Assembly: GCA_963281255.1 (NCBI GenBank)
Contig: OY725493.1
Span: 4,929,857-4,993,856, forward strand
From: Aphrocallistes beatrix
Lineage: Eukaryota; Porifera; Hexactinellida; Sceptrulophora; Aphrocallistidae
Direction: 5' to 3'
Length of the DNA stretch: 64,000 bases
This document shows, in pieces, positions 9,588 through 20,075 of the stretch. Position 1 is the first letter of the stretch, and the number at the start of each line of letters is the position of its first letter. The position numbers were made by a program, and so were the translations under genes. The notes below the pieces were generated by a model. It was given only the letters and a program-made list of their open reading frames with translations. It had not been told where the DNA came from and ran no database searches.

Positions 9588-12030
9588 TTATTTGCCTCGA
9601 GAATACAGACAGTTGCAGCTGCAGTTCTGGTCATGTCCGTATTTCTTTGCCATCTGGAGTACATGTTCCACCACGTCTTTCTTGGAGATAATCCCCTCGA
9701 TCTTGCCACACTCAGTCACCAGCACCTGTCTCAATCCAATCTTTTGGAACATCTTTACTGCATTGTGCATTGGCGCACTACGCGAAACTTGAAACTGAGC
9801 TTTATCTAGGATTTTCGAGAAATCGAGTACAGATCTGTATTGCTGTTCCGGTCTAACTTCCACGAAGTAAACCGGTGTATCTACACGAATTTCTCTGTTG
9901 TCAGCCCAAGCTTCACACATCGCTCTCTTTAAATCTACTTTAGTCACATACCCCAGTAGCAGCCTTGTATCGTGTGTCATCACTACGGGGAAACCCCAAT
10001 AATCGTAACGCTCTATAATCTCCTGGATGCAAATCACAGTCGATTCGGTGGCTGATATCCACACAATGGTTCGATACCCCCCTCTAACATCTAGCACTTC
10101 TCCGATGGTATAATTAGTACAGTATTCTTCTTTATCACTGAGGTAAGGATACTTCCGTAGCTGAATATACTCATCGTAGATGCTATTCGTGCAGAGAGCA
10201 TCTCCTAGCCACTTCGCGATCATCACTGCTATGAGGATTGGGATTATATAGGTCAGTCCTCCAGTTAGTTCTATCATGATTATAGCCAATGTGACAGTCA
10301 TTCTGTTTACTCCTGCGAGAAATGCTGCTGACCCGACGATGGCATATATTCCTGGTGTAACGCAATGATAACCTGTATTTCTCGGGCAAATGAATTCTCC
10401 CAATCCATTTCCCTGCATTGAGATGATCATCTGCTCCATTAGAATACCCAATATCCTCCCTGTACACGCTCCTATGAACATAGAAGGGATGAACAGACCG
10501 GTGGGAATCTTGGATCCGAAGGTAAGGATTGTCGTCACAAGTTTGAACAAGATAGCGAGGAATAGCAACAGAATTCCATAGTAGACTTCATTGTTTGCAA
10601 CTGCGTCATGATAATGATCTGAGCTGTCAGGGGAAGATGTCCAGTTGTAAGCGCACAAGTAACCCGTGTCACCGATTTCACACTTTGAAGTGAGTTCCTT
10701 GATCACTTCTGTTGACACGGCCTTAGTGAATGGGTTAGGATAGGCGATGAGTGCAGTGAGAAAAGCTATACAGAAGGTTTCGAGGATGGGGAATTTGGCT
10801 AACATATACGTTGCTCTATATCGCGTCCAGAATACATTGCACTTGATGAATATTACACCGTACAAGGCGCCTAGTACACCTAGTATGGAGAAAGGGACTA
10901 ACTCGAAGAGATTCCAGTTCGTATCGTAGTTGATGAAGAAGTTGGAGTGGTGAGAATCTGTCGGTGAAATGCAGCGAACCGTAAATACGCCCGCCATCGC
11001 GGCTGCTAACGCCCTCCATAAAGTCTTCATCGGGAAGTAGTAGCTTATCTAAGGAAGTTGAGCAATGAATTCAGGACTTTGTGGAATAAATTAGTTTGCT
11101 TACCTCCTCAAAGCTGTAAAGTACGCCTCCAATGGGAGCGATGAATGCCACAGCAATCCCAGCAGCAACTGCTGCGCTTAGCATCACCCGCTTTCTCGCC
11201 TCGTTCTCCCGATACCTCTTTGAGAGATTAGCGAATGAGTTCCCAATACAGCAGGCAATGTGCACAATCGGCCCTTCCATTCCTAGACTCATTCCCGCAC
11301 CCACACACAGAATAACCCCAATCGTCTTCACCATTAAGGTAGCTTTGCCCAGGAAACCCTGTATGACATACCCAGACAAGATCGTTTTAATCTCGGGTAT
11401 TCCAGACCCATATGCATATGGTGCGATTAGTTTCACATATATAGCTGCTAAAGCTGCGTACCCAGCAGACAAAGTGATGAAGCTCAGGTAGTTCATGATA
11501 TAGTAGAATGCACCCACGACATACCCATCATCAAACAACCCGAATACTTCAGCCCATGTTTTGAACTCGTCACAGTTGCTGTCGACAGAAGTACTTGCGC
11601 TAACCCAACAGCAATCATGCTTACTTATAAATATGTTATGACTGCAAACTCCCTGTCTGAACGAACTAAACCATGCAATCCCAGTGTGAATTATCACTGC
11701 AACCACGCCCGTGCATACACCCATCAAAATCACGAGCATCCATCCCCACCAACACTCTACGAAATCCTTGAATTGAGGTCGCCATCCTGTCTGACTTATC
11801 TTGTTATAGTACGTCTCAGCATTGTCTCTGACTTCGTCTTTGTTCCAATCAAAAGATTTGAAGTCTGAATAGGAAACTGTATTCGGGATGGATGCTTTGT
11901 AGTAAATGTTCTGCGAAGTATCCGGGGTATGTGTGTGACTCCCAGAAACAAGGGAGTCCAGAAAATCATGATGTGAATTCCATTTCATCCCTCCAGGATT
12001 GAAACTTCTATCTCTTGTATCCATCCCCAA
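9588..12030 (-). CDS. CLC-family chloride/proton exchanger (ClC-3/4/5 type)
   Basis: Two exons on the - strand, 12030-11104 and 11048-9588, joined across a 55-bp GT-AG intron, give 795 residues. It is an endosomal-type 2Cl-/H+ antiporter. The N-terminus carries the YSDFKSFDW motif of the ClC-3/4/5 branch. The membrane part has GSGIPEIKTILSG (Cl- selectivity), GMEGP with the gating glutamate, the glutamate pair in YSFEE for the proton pathway, and GLFIPS. Two CBS domains follow (about residues 600-780; FPVVM and GLRQVLVTECGKIEGIISKKD). The ClC-3/5 signature reads GKEGP; here Lys is Met, which is unusual next to the gate. The intron falls exactly after the proton-glutamate pair. The gene is divergent from CCDC113 with 295 bases between the ATGs. 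Confidence 0.92.
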
Positions 12031-12325
12031 AAAATAATAGATTTGTTGATGTTATTTTTCACCTCTATATATCTCGCGTCGTGTGTTTCAATGGCTTAAA
12101 ATTAATGGTGGTTTCATCCCATTAGCTAGCTTCCTGAGATTCTTTTCGTGCTAATGGTATGATACCAGTTCTTCAGTTCATAGTTTCGGCTTCCATTCCC
12201 TAAAATTCCAGGAGAAGCTCCTCTTAAACGCTGCATTGTGTGTTGCATTGTAGGACCCTCAATTCAACTGACGGCTTTGCATAAGTAACTTAACGAATAT
12301 TATATTTCCAGTTCGCTCAATTGAT

Positions 12326-13513
12326 ATGGCTTCTGAGCCTCCAAAAAATCCCACAATCTCTCGAGCCGATGCACTCTATCAGATTAAGCAGCACAAAAGA
12401 AAACTGGCGAACATTGCGAAAGAGAATGAAATGTTTTCTAACTATCTAAAACGAGTCGATCCTTCCGAATCAAGCGCAACGAAATCACAGACTGTGCATA
12501 AGATCAGCATGGTTGATAGCAATAAGCTTGGACGTAAAAAGTCGAAATCTACTCGCGTTTCTGTTGAAGTGTTGAAGTTGAGCACAGAGCAGAAATGCGA
12601 TATTGCAACAAGTGAGTTGGAAGAATTGAACAAACAAATCGATCTGATGAAGGAGGAATCTGAGAGAAAGATCGATGCACACCATGCAGCCATTGAGGAA
12701 TCCGAGATAGCTCTTACAGAATTGAAGAAAAATCGACACGAGTACGAGCGACTTATAAGCCAGGGAGCCATTAGCAAGCATACTGGTATGCGTTCTGATA
12801 TTATTCCCACATTCCTAAAAGTTTCTTATTAGAACGTGACACATATATCTAATTTTGTAGGTAAGGTGATGGCAGAAAGGATTGCCAAATACTTTGAAGA
12901 TAAAGTGAAAAATCGGGACTCCTACATTGAGAAGCTTCGTTTAAAGAATTCTGCTATGCGTGGTAGGATTCAGAAACTCCGTGTACAGCTACGGCAGAAA
13001 GAAGAGATGGGAGATGCTCTCCACCAGGTGGATTTTGATCAGCTGCAAATTGAGCACAGACAAGATATGGAGAAGATAATGGAGCTGTATGAGGAGATGG
13101 TCAAACTGAAGTTAGCCGCTGGCAATGCAAACCAAGTATTAAATGCGTATAAAAAGAAGTTGACTATTCTTACAAAGGAATCCGACCAGCTTAAGAGTGA
13201 GCTTCAACAGCGGAATGACATTCTGGAGAAGATAATGGCTGAGCTTTCCATTGCAGAGCGTGACAAAGAGGATGCAAGCGAAGTTAATCAGTCTCTCAGA
13301 CAGAAACTCAGTGATTTTAACGCTCCCGAAGTAATGGATTATGTCAAGAGGATAGCTAGTCTCGAGGAGTTGCAGCGAGTTGTATCCAGCTGGGAGAGAA
13401 AAGTGGAGATAGCTGAGATGACGCTACACGCTAGCCAATCGCAATGGAAAAGAATTCATATGCGAACACAGATGAAAAACCCTTGGAATGCCCTCAGTAG
13501 ATCTACTTTGTAA
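12326..13513 (+). CDS. CCDC113: Coiled-coil ciliary protein CCDC113/CFAP263
   Basis: Two exons, 12326-12785 and 12861-13513, with a 75-bp GT-AG phase-1 intron, give 370 residues. It matches human CCDC113 (377 residues), a component of the ciliary axoneme and centriolar satellites that works with CCDC96 in beat regulation and IFT. The diagnostic blocks are EKLRLKNSAMRGRIQKLRVQ, LRQKEEMGDALHQVDFDQL, LSSGN-like LAAGNANQVLNAYKKKL, FNAPEVMDYVKR and WERKVEIAEMTL. All lie in one long coiled coil. The acceptor-like TTCCAG ends 14 bases before the ATG. It heads a + strand run of five genes with gaps of 120-350 bases, two of which (this and IFT54) are ciliary. Confidence 0.92.
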
Positions 13514-13703
13514 CTTGAACGAAACTAACCACAGCAACAAATTCACTTATTATAAAGTAACATTGCGAGTATTTATGCAATTATCACAATATATACATGT
13601 TCCATAAATATCTACATAGTACCTCTAATTTTCAATTCGCATATATCAATCTATTATTTGATTCTGAAATAGCTTTTCTATTTTAAGTTTTTTATCTTTA
13701 ATT

Positions 13704-14726
13704 ATGTGTGCTGAGGTTTCTGAAGAACATTTGAGACCGCTCCTGAAAAGATTTGCACAGTTAGTCGCCCATGCTTTTTACCAACCCAAATACTTCCTCC
13801 TGATAGATATTCTGGTTAAGAATACAATCGTCAGTGAAGAGAATCTTTCTAAAATGTTGCATTCCGAGGCTCGACAATTGAGAGCTGTTCTTACTCAATT
13901 TTCGAAAGATAAACTGATACGAACAAAGTTTAAGAATATTCCTCGCCCCGAAGGCAAGCCTCAAAGAATCTCATACTATTATATTGACTATCAAATGTTC
14001 GTCAATGTTGTGAGATTCAGGCTATATAAGATGGGGGAAAAACTCGAGCAGGAAGAGATTCATAGCGACCGTACGACCTATTACTGCACTAACCAGGAAT
14101 GTAAAAAAACTTATACCGAGCTTGAAATCGACAAGTTAATGAACCCAATGGAAAGGAATTTAATTTGTGAGAGGTGTAGAGAAGTGGTTGAAGAGGAGGA
14201 GAGGAAGGATCATCCAACTAGCACAAGAAGTACAATCTTAAAATTGAATAAGCAACTTAAACCGATCAACGATCTTCTAAAACAATTCAAAGGAGCAACT
14301 GTACCAACTGACATGATTGAACCTAGCCTGAATCAGGAATACTTTTCGAGTCACAGGTCTGATATAACGACAGAGATCTATTCCCCCTCTAGCAGTAAGG
14401 AGATCAGAGAAAAGGGAGGGATGCATCATAGGAGGCATGAACCAACGACCAGCGTTAGCAGTAGCCGCGAAGAAGCTAACGTTACTGAAGCGCTTGTTAG
14501 GGGAGAGAACATTCTGTCCAACCCCACAATCAGTTCGTTCCAAGTCTCTTCACAGCAGAACTCAGATGAAGCTGAGTATAGCGACGATAACTCTTCTCTG
14601 GGCTTGTCCGTAGGCGGGACCTGGTATAAATTAGATGAAGTCAATGAGGAGATAGTGGCCACTATGAGCGTGCGGGAGAAAAAGGAATATGAGGAGCTGT
14701 GGAGCCAGGCTTATGATGACTATTGA
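13704..14726 (+). CDS. GTF2E1: TFIIE alpha subunit
   Basis: A 340-residue protein with the layout of the large TFIIE subunit, which recruits TFIIH to the RNA polymerase II preinitiation complex. Residues 5-105 form the winged-helix domain (VSEENLSKMLHSEARQLRAV, then YYYIDY). A zinc ribbon follows at about 126-158, with C-x4-C (CTNQEC) and C-x2-C (CERC); the family usually has C-x2-C in the first knuckle, so this one has a two-residue insertion. The tail is Ser-rich, then acidic, ending in VREKKEYEELWSQAYDDY, like the acidic C-terminal helix that binds TFIIH. Single exon. It lies 190 bases after CCDC113 and 122 before WDR4. Confidence 0.92.
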   Translation: MCAEVSEEHLRPLLKRFAQLVAHAFYQPKYFLLIDILVKNTIVSEENLSKMLHSEARQLRAVLTQFSKDKLIRTKFKNIPRPEGKPQRISYYYIDYQMFVNVVRFRLYKMGEKLEQEEIHSDRTTYYCTNQECKKTYTELEIDKLMNPMERNLICERCREVVEEEERKDHPTSTRSTILKLNKQLKPINDLLKQFKGATVPTDMIEPSLNQEYFSSHRSDITTEIYSPSSSKEIREKGGMHHRRHEPTTSVSSSREEANVTEALVRGENILSNPTISSFQVSSQQNSDEAEYSDDNSSLGLSVGGTWYKLDEVNEEIVATMSVREKKEYEELWSQAYDDY

Positions 14727-14848
14727 GAATAATTCATGTGAATAATTATGATTATTAACATGTGGTTAATAGCATTGGAATACTCTTGTTTGGTTAGCAT
14801 ATTTTTTTAATATTGATATCTCCTCATGTTTTTAGCGGTTATAATTTA

Positions 14849-15952
14849 ATGGCGACTATGTTCCACTCTAAATTATCTGGACCGATAGGTCCCGTTATTT
14901 CTGCCAATTTTATCATTCCACACCAATCCTCATTGTTATACGCAATCTATGACATTCCAATCCAAGTGCAAACGATTAAATCCAGTGACAACACTCCGAT
15001 AGTATCTTCCTGCATCAGCTCTACAGGTAGGATTCTAGCATTTGTGTCGCAGGGGAAAAAATTAGATGTTCACACTTTCGAGAAAGAATTGGGCTGGGTT
15101 CAAGCTTATTCGCTTCAACTCCCTTTCAAATCCGTACACTCCATGTGCATTACACACTCAGAGAAGGATATTCTGTTAGCAGATCTATCAGGATCTGTCT
15201 ATTTGCTACCAGTCACGCAAACAGACTTAGATTTGCAAAATTTGCCTTCCATTCTTGGCCACTGTTCCATTCTGACTGGCGTAGCAACAGATATACATGA
15301 CAAGTATATTGTTACTTCAGATAGTGAAGGCAAAATTCGCGTCAGTAATTTCCCAAACGCCTACAACATACACACGTATTTGCTATCACATACCGAGTTC
15401 ATATCCCAGATCTGTTTCGTGCCGGATTCTCCTACAAAGCTGTTATCTGGTTCGGGAGATGGGACTGTTAAGCTTTGGGATGTCGAGAAATCCCATCTCT
15501 ACTGCAGTTTGAGTTTCAATGAATCGTCAATATCTGTTTTGGATATTTCTTCTTTGGACAGAATTCTGGTTGCTGTAGAGGGCAAACCAGAACTATATTT
15601 CCTCGAAATAACAGGCGATAATACATTAGTGGTAACGCAGACAATTCAGTTGGAATCAACTCCTCATGCGGGATGTTTCGGTTCTGAGAATATCTGCTGG
15701 ATAGCGACATCTCTATCTTTCCACGCTTACGTCACGCCTCATGCCAGCTGTAAGTATGAGGAGGTAGGCGAATCTCAGAATGCTTATTTCAGCTACCTCT
15801 CTAAAAACGTAGAGTGGTGTCAGATTCAGGAGGATGAGGTGAAGCAGACTATTCTCAAGAAAAGACCTCCTCCAAAGGCTTCTAAATACTTTGAAAATAA
15901 AAAGGAATGGATAGAAGCGAAAAAATTAAAAGTGAAAAATTCAGATAAATGA
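14849..15952 (+). CDS. WDR4: tRNA (guanine-N7) methyltransferase non-catalytic subunit WDR4
   Basis: A 367-residue WD40 protein. WDR4 (yeast Trm82) holds METTL1 to make m7G46 in tRNA. The best-matching block is SHTEFISQICFVPDSPTKLL followed by SGSGDGTVKLWDVE, compared with GHTEFVSRI and SSSGDGTLRLWE in the human protein. Blades cover about residues 45-300; the C-terminus is basic (KKRPPPKASKYFENKKEW). The reading frame is open to 14813, but the first ATG is at 14849 (MATMF) and follows the acceptor-like TTTTTAG (ending 14835) by 13 bases. The short gap from GTF2E1 (122 bases) suggests a shared transcript. Confidence 0.88.
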   Translation: MATMFHSKLSGPIGPVISANFIIPHQSSLLYAIYDIPIQVQTIKSSDNTPIVSSCISSTGRILAFVSQGKKLDVHTFEKELGWVQAYSLQLPFKSVHSMCITHSEKDILLADLSGSVYLLPVTQTDLDLQNLPSILGHCSILTGVATDIHDKYIVTSDSEGKIRVSNFPNAYNIHTYLLSHTEFISQICFVPDSPTKLLSGSGDGTVKLWDVEKSHLYCSLSFNESSISVLDISSLDRILVAVEGKPELYFLEITGDNTLVVTQTIQLESTPHAGCFGSENICWIATSLSFHAYVTPHASCKYEEVGESQNAYFSYLSKNVEWCQIQEDEVKQTILKKRPPPKASKYFENKKEWIEAKKLKVKNSDK

Positions 15953-16302
15953 AGAGAATGGCTCCGATTCTTTACTTATTTCGATTCAAACTTTCGAGAT
16001 GAATTGAATTATTTAACTATGAAGTGGCTATTGACACCGACCGGTCTGTGTCAATAGCCTCACCATTTAATTTAACTATTTTATAATTTGCTAAAAAGGA
16101 GGATTGCGCACATTGTTGGAGTTCTAGACAAAAGTCCGGTTGGGTTTTATATCAGCGTGAAATATTTTTAGAAGTAACAATGTACTAAGCCTCCAAACTA
16201 CTGTTATTCTATGCTATATTTATATAGCTCCAAGTTGAAATTTTTCCTGTTAAGGGTCTTTTGCATTCACTTTAACTCGAATTGTGTCGTTTTGATGTTT
16301 AG
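15953..16302. other. Gap between WDR4 and IFT54 with a strong hairpin
   Basis: Non-coding. It holds the 12-bp-arm hairpin at 16026-16059. The sequence directly before the IFT54 ATG is GATGTTTAG, so an acceptor AG abuts the start codon. Confidence 0.6.
16026..16059 (+). repeat. Stem-loop with perfect 12-bp arms in the WDR4 3' region
   Basis: GGCTATTGACAC (16026-16037) and GTGTCAATAGCC (16048-16059) are exact complements around a 10-base loop that itself contains ACCGGT. It lies 74 bases after the WDR4 stop. It could act as a 3' UTR element, a processing site between two genes, or be an element remnant. Confidence 0.7.
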
Positions 16303-18105
16303 ATGGCATCGAATTCAACGACAATCAGCCCTGAGATTCTCAAGCGGACTAAAGGCAGCCTAGGCGCGTTGATATCAAAACCTGCTCTGACTGACAAGCT
16401 CCTGAGTAAACCGCCGTTTCGTTTCTTACATGACATATTGACTGAGATTTTGAAGAATACCGGCTTTCTCCGAGGACTGTTCACAGCGGAAGAAATGAAT
16501 TCGGAAAAGGTGAAAGATAAAGAAAAGAAGCTTCTCTTCCTCCAGAAGGTAATCGATGTTGTCATGTTTGCGACCGGCCAGAAACTCAAAGTGAAGCCCA
16601 CACGAATTGTAGCAGGCGCGGAGCCAGAAAGAACGAATGAAATGTTGCAACTAATTGCGTACTGCGTTCAGAAGAAGATTGATAGCAGCGAAGCGGTCAA
16701 GAAGGTTTTGAACGGTGAGAAACCGTTTTCTGGACAAGAGAAGCCGGAAGAAAACCCCAAACGGGAAACTGTTAAACCAGAGCAAAAAGAAAAGGATCCA
16801 AAAGTGAACGGAGATCCGGTAGAGCCAGCTGTTCCCCAGAATGATGAACTCGCTTCTAAAGGCAGTCGGACCAGATTGCCAGAACGGCGCGAGGACAAGT
16901 CAAAGAGGAGCAGGTCACAGGACCCGAGCGAGGATGCGGAGAGAAAGAAGAGAGGGGAACGAGCCAGGAAGGAGAGGAGAGAACACTCTGAAGAAGATCG
17001 AGGCAAGAGAAGGGATTCTTCTGAAGATAGGATCAAGAGGAGAGAAATATCCGAGGAGTACTTGAAGCGTGGAAGCTCCCGGGACAGTCGAAGACCTCCA
17101 GTTCCTGACCAATCCCCTAAGCGAGGATCAAGCCCCACCCCCCAGTCTCCTCCTGAGCAGGTAGAGACGCTTCCTGAGCCCCAAGCACCCTCTCCCCCCG
17201 CGCACAGGCAGAGACCAGCCTCAGCCAAGCGCTCACGTCGCCAAGATCCAGAAATAGCCTCCGATCCTCCCCCTGTACTAGAATCAGGTTCCCTCCCTCC
17301 GAATAACAGCCACATCTCAATGCCTGAAGCAGACATTGTAGAGCCAGCTCTGCAAGCTCCAGCTCCCACAGCCGCAGAGCACTCTTCATCTGAGAATGAA
17401 GCCGAGATGGAATACCCCTCCCTGATATCCCGTCCCCCTATACGGCCAAGTACCGCAAGGAAGGCACCGCCCAAGCGTCGCGAGACCTCCCAGGAAGGAA
17501 TTGACCGGATTCAATCAGGGAAGAAAGATGGACCTAAAGTTTATCTCGATACAGGTCCTGACCAAGATGATATGGAGGAGCAGTTCATCGTACAAGAGGG
17601 AGTGGACGCATTGCGCAATGATGGTGCAAAGATGTTGGAAGAAGGTCAGCATGGAGGTTTGACGAAAAAGCTTTTAGAAACCAAGAAACGTCTTGAGGGT
17701 AACGATGGAGAATCTGATCAAGTGAAGGTTAATGAACTTCAAAAGCATACTCAAAAGGAAATCACGAGACAAGAAATTGTACATATGCAGCAGTCCATCC
17801 AGTCCATCTGCCAGAATGCAGCTCCTCTTGCTAAGATAGTAGACTATGTGCATGAAGATTTGGATGCGATGCGCAACGAACTCTCAAAATGGACGAAAGA
17901 GAACGAAAAGTATTCAAAATCTCTCGAAAAAGAGGAAGGATTGAACGAAGAGATATTTAAACCTTACCACGAAGAGTTAGAGCAGATTGATGAACAGATC
18001 GAAGATACAAAGCAACAGATAGTCGCATCCCGAGTCAACTACCTTCAAAATGCAGATAAAATTGAGAAATTATTGGAGAGCATCTCATTCGCCTCACAAC
18101 AGTAA
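16303..18105 (+). CDS. TRAF3IP1: IFT54 / TRAF3-interacting protein 1 (microtubule-binding IFT-B subunit)
   Basis: A 600-residue protein with the three-part layout of IFT54. The N-terminal CH-like tubulin-binding domain (about 1-130) contains KPPFRFLHDILTEI and FLRGLFTAEE, typical of the family, and MLQLIAYCVQKKIDS. The middle (about 140-410) is low-complexity, first Arg/Lys/Glu/Ser-rich and then Pro-rich. The C-terminal coiled coil (about 430-600) has the conserved block KEITRQEIVHMQQSIQSICQ and contacts IFT20 in the IFT-B complex. Single exon; the ATG lies directly after TTTAG. The composition of the middle produces a long antisense frame that I reject as a gene. It sits in the same + strand cluster as CCDC113. 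Confidence 0.93.
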   Translation: MASNSTTISPEILKRTKGSLGALISKPALTDKLLSKPPFRFLHDILTEILKNTGFLRGLFTAEEMNSEKVKDKEKKLLFLQKVIDVVMFATGQKLKVKPTRIVAGAEPERTNEMLQLIAYCVQKKIDSSEAVKKVLNGEKPFSGQEKPEENPKRETVKPEQKEKDPKVNGDPVEPAVPQNDELASKGSRTRLPERREDKSKRSRSQDPSEDAERKKRGERARKERREHSEEDRGKRRDSSEDRIKRREISEEYLKRGSSRDSRRPPVPDQSPKRGSSPTPQSPPEQVETLPEPQAPSPPAHRQRPASAKRSRRQDPEIASDPPPVLESGSLPPNNSHISMPEADIVEPALQAPAPTAAEHSSSENEAEMEYPSLISRPPIRPSTARKAPPKRRETSQEGIDRIQSGKKDGPKVYLDTGPDQDDMEEQFIVQEGVDALRNDGAKMLEEGQHGGLTKKLLETKKRLEGNDGESDQVKVNELQKHTQKEITRQEIVHMQQSIQSICQNAAPLAKIVDYVHEDLDAMRNELSKWTKENEKYSKSLEKEEGLNEEIFKPYHEELEQIDEQIEDTKQQIVASRVNYLQNADKIEKLLESISFASQQ

Positions 18106-18353
18106 CATTCTCTTTCTCTGTGCAACCTGATCACACTAAGTATTACTCTACCCCCTCCACTATTGAATTATGTGCATTTCCTAATGTAGGAATATTACTA
18201 TTCGATATATAACTCTTTAATCTAATCTCAACTTAATCAAATTAAAACTTAGACCTTAATTGCCATGTATTAATGGAATTATTTTAAAAAATATTTGTAT
18301 ACAAGAATGTTTTAAACTTTGTTACTCAATTGAAACAAATAGCACTTTTTAGG

Positions 18354-19160
18354 ATGGAACAATTATTCATATATCTCGGATTTTACTTCCCAAATGAAGA
18401 CACTACATTTTTTCAGATACTCCTATCGGTCCAACTGATGGTTTCAATCTTCGTGTTAATCTGTTCAGTACGTCCACTGCCTTATGGCCGCCACGATAAC
18501 AACCAATTTATTAAAATAATAAAAAATCCTAAACTATCCTGGTTAATCATGGAAGCACCATCCTTCCTTATCCCTCTTTACGTCATTCATTATTCAACAC
18601 CTAGAAACCTGACTTATTTCAGTACAAACATTATTTTTCTAATTCCATTTATGCTCCATTACTTCCACAGGGCCTTTATATACTCGATGAAAATCCGCAC
18701 GAGCAGTATGCCCATCCTCACTATCATTCTCGCTGTTTGTTACACCAGCTTCAATGGCTACCTCCAGTCATCTTTCATGCTAGCGCTTACTGACTTACAC
18801 TTGTCAAATGCTGGATTTATCCGCTATGTAATTGGAATGTGTATTTTCTTCCTAGGCATGTATATCAACATGCATGCAGACTATTACCTGATTGAAATGT
18901 CGAAGAATAAGAAGCAAAAAGGCCAGTACTTCATTCCCAGAGGATTCCTATTTGAGTTCATTTCTTGTCCAAACTTCTTTGGAGAGAGCTTGGAATGGCT
19001 CGGATATGCCATCGCTACTTGGACTGTCTGTGGATGGCTTTTCTTCATCCAAACTTCTCTCACAATCTTGCCTCGCGGTTATCACCACCACAAGTTCTAT
19101 AAACAAAAGTTTGAAGATTATCCTCCTCAAAGGAAAGCAGTTATACCTTTTGTTTTATGA
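18354..19160 (+). CDS. Steroid 5-alpha-reductase family protein (SRD5A1/2 type)
   Basis: A 268-residue multi-pass ER membrane protein, compared with 254-259 in human SRD5A1/2, which reduce the delta-4 bond of 3-oxo steroids with NADPH. The catalytic glutamate region is present as MEAPSFLIPLYV (human QELPSF) and the catalytic tyrosine as HYFHRAFIYSMKIRT (human HYxHRxxVY). The C-terminal NADPH-binding half has NMHADYYLI, IPRGFLFEFISCPNFFGESL, EWLGYAIATW and the terminal FEDYPPQRKAVIPFVL, close to FEEYPKFRKIIIPFLF. I chose the ATG at 18354; the open frame begins earlier but without ATG. An early-branching animal may use it on other lipids; the true substrate cannot be told from sequence. Confidence 0.88.
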   Translation: MEQLFIYLGFYFPNEDTTFFQILLSVQLMVSIFVLICSVRPLPYGRHDNNQFIKIIKNPKLSWLIMEAPSFLIPLYVIHYSTPRNLTYFSTNIIFLIPFMLHYFHRAFIYSMKIRTSSMPILTIILAVCYTSFNGYLQSSFMLALTDLHLSNAGFIRYVIGMCIFFLGMYINMHADYYLIEMSKNKKQKGQYFIPRGFLFEFISCPNFFGESLEWLGYAIATWTVCGWLFFIQTSLTILPRGYHHHKFYKQKFEDYPPQRKAVIPFVL

Positions 19161-20075
19161 AATTGTAACTGAAAAAAACTTGATTACAATAATTATTTTA
19201 TATGTATGATCCAAGATGAATTTCTTTGAGATAGATAGATATATAAATTTATTTTGAGAAATTGTCTGTTCACAGGGTGATATTCTACAGGGTATATTTG
19301 AAAATTATTCCTAAACATTTCGGAAATGTCCAGTGTGTTTTTTAAGCTAAATTAGAGGACCCAAAAGGACCTCTAATTTCTCTTCAGGGACCTCTAATTT
19401 CTTAACAGTCGTAATGTACTGAATATCATAAAATGTAGTATTCCAGGTAAGGGACCTCTAATCTTTTGCAGGGCCCTCTGAGCAAATCCTTAAAAAAACA
19501 CCTGAAGATGTCCTATGGTCTTAATTGTATTGTTGATTATTGATTGTTTTCTTCACAGAGACATTACCAGCATCTGCTTTAAATGAAGCTTCATCGAGCG
19601 ATTTACATATATGAGATCTATATGTAATATAAGTGTGTCGATGTTTAGTAAAGTTTTCTTTTATATACTAGGGCAGTGGAGAAATTATCGCTATTACTGT
19701 ACTTAATTACAGAAGCGAGCTTTATGTTCTTTGTTCTGTCTTCTGGAGACAAATATATGGTCAATTGTAGATCTTTTACTAATACGGAGTTAATCGAGTC
19801 GGTTTGAGGCTAATTCGATCGTGTTGGTGGTCATCAAACCACGATTCTGTAATTCCGAGGATGTCACATTATTTCTAGATTTTCGTATGATATATACATA
19901 GTTTGTTACGATTGGTTCATTTACGGATTATTCGATATGAAATTAACAATTGATTAGTTCTTGTTGATGTAAGCTCAAACCTTTGGTTTGACGCATTAAA
20001 AACGCTTTGACTAGACTCGAGTTATAAATATTGAATTGGTCGTGTTTAAATCATTCCAGTTCAATATCTTTCAAA
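19161..20075. other. Long intergenic region with a MITE-like element
   Basis: No gene is visible. The part at 19322-19513 has inverted ends and internal repeats (listed separately). The rest is AT-rich. The acceptor-like ATTCCAG ends at 20059, 16 bases before the SLC35A start. Confidence 0.55.
19322..19513. repeat. MITE-like element with GGGACCTCTAATTT repeats
   Basis: The left end GGAAATGTCCAGTGTGTTTT and the reverse complement of the right end (GGACATCTTCAGGTGTTTTT) match at about 70% for 40 bases. Inside are three direct copies of GGACCTCTAAT (near 19367, 19388 and 19452) and one in the opposite orientation (ATTAGAGGACC near 19351). The size of 192 bp and the inverted ends fit a non-autonomous DNA element, but no clear target duplication is seen. 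Confidence 0.45.

Noticed and set aside
16668-17474. 268-codon open frame on the - strand inside IFT54
   Set aside because: It mirrors the low-complexity Arg/Glu/Pro-rich middle of IFT54; its own translation is Ser/Gly-rich with no domain, and the + strand match to IFT54 is clear.
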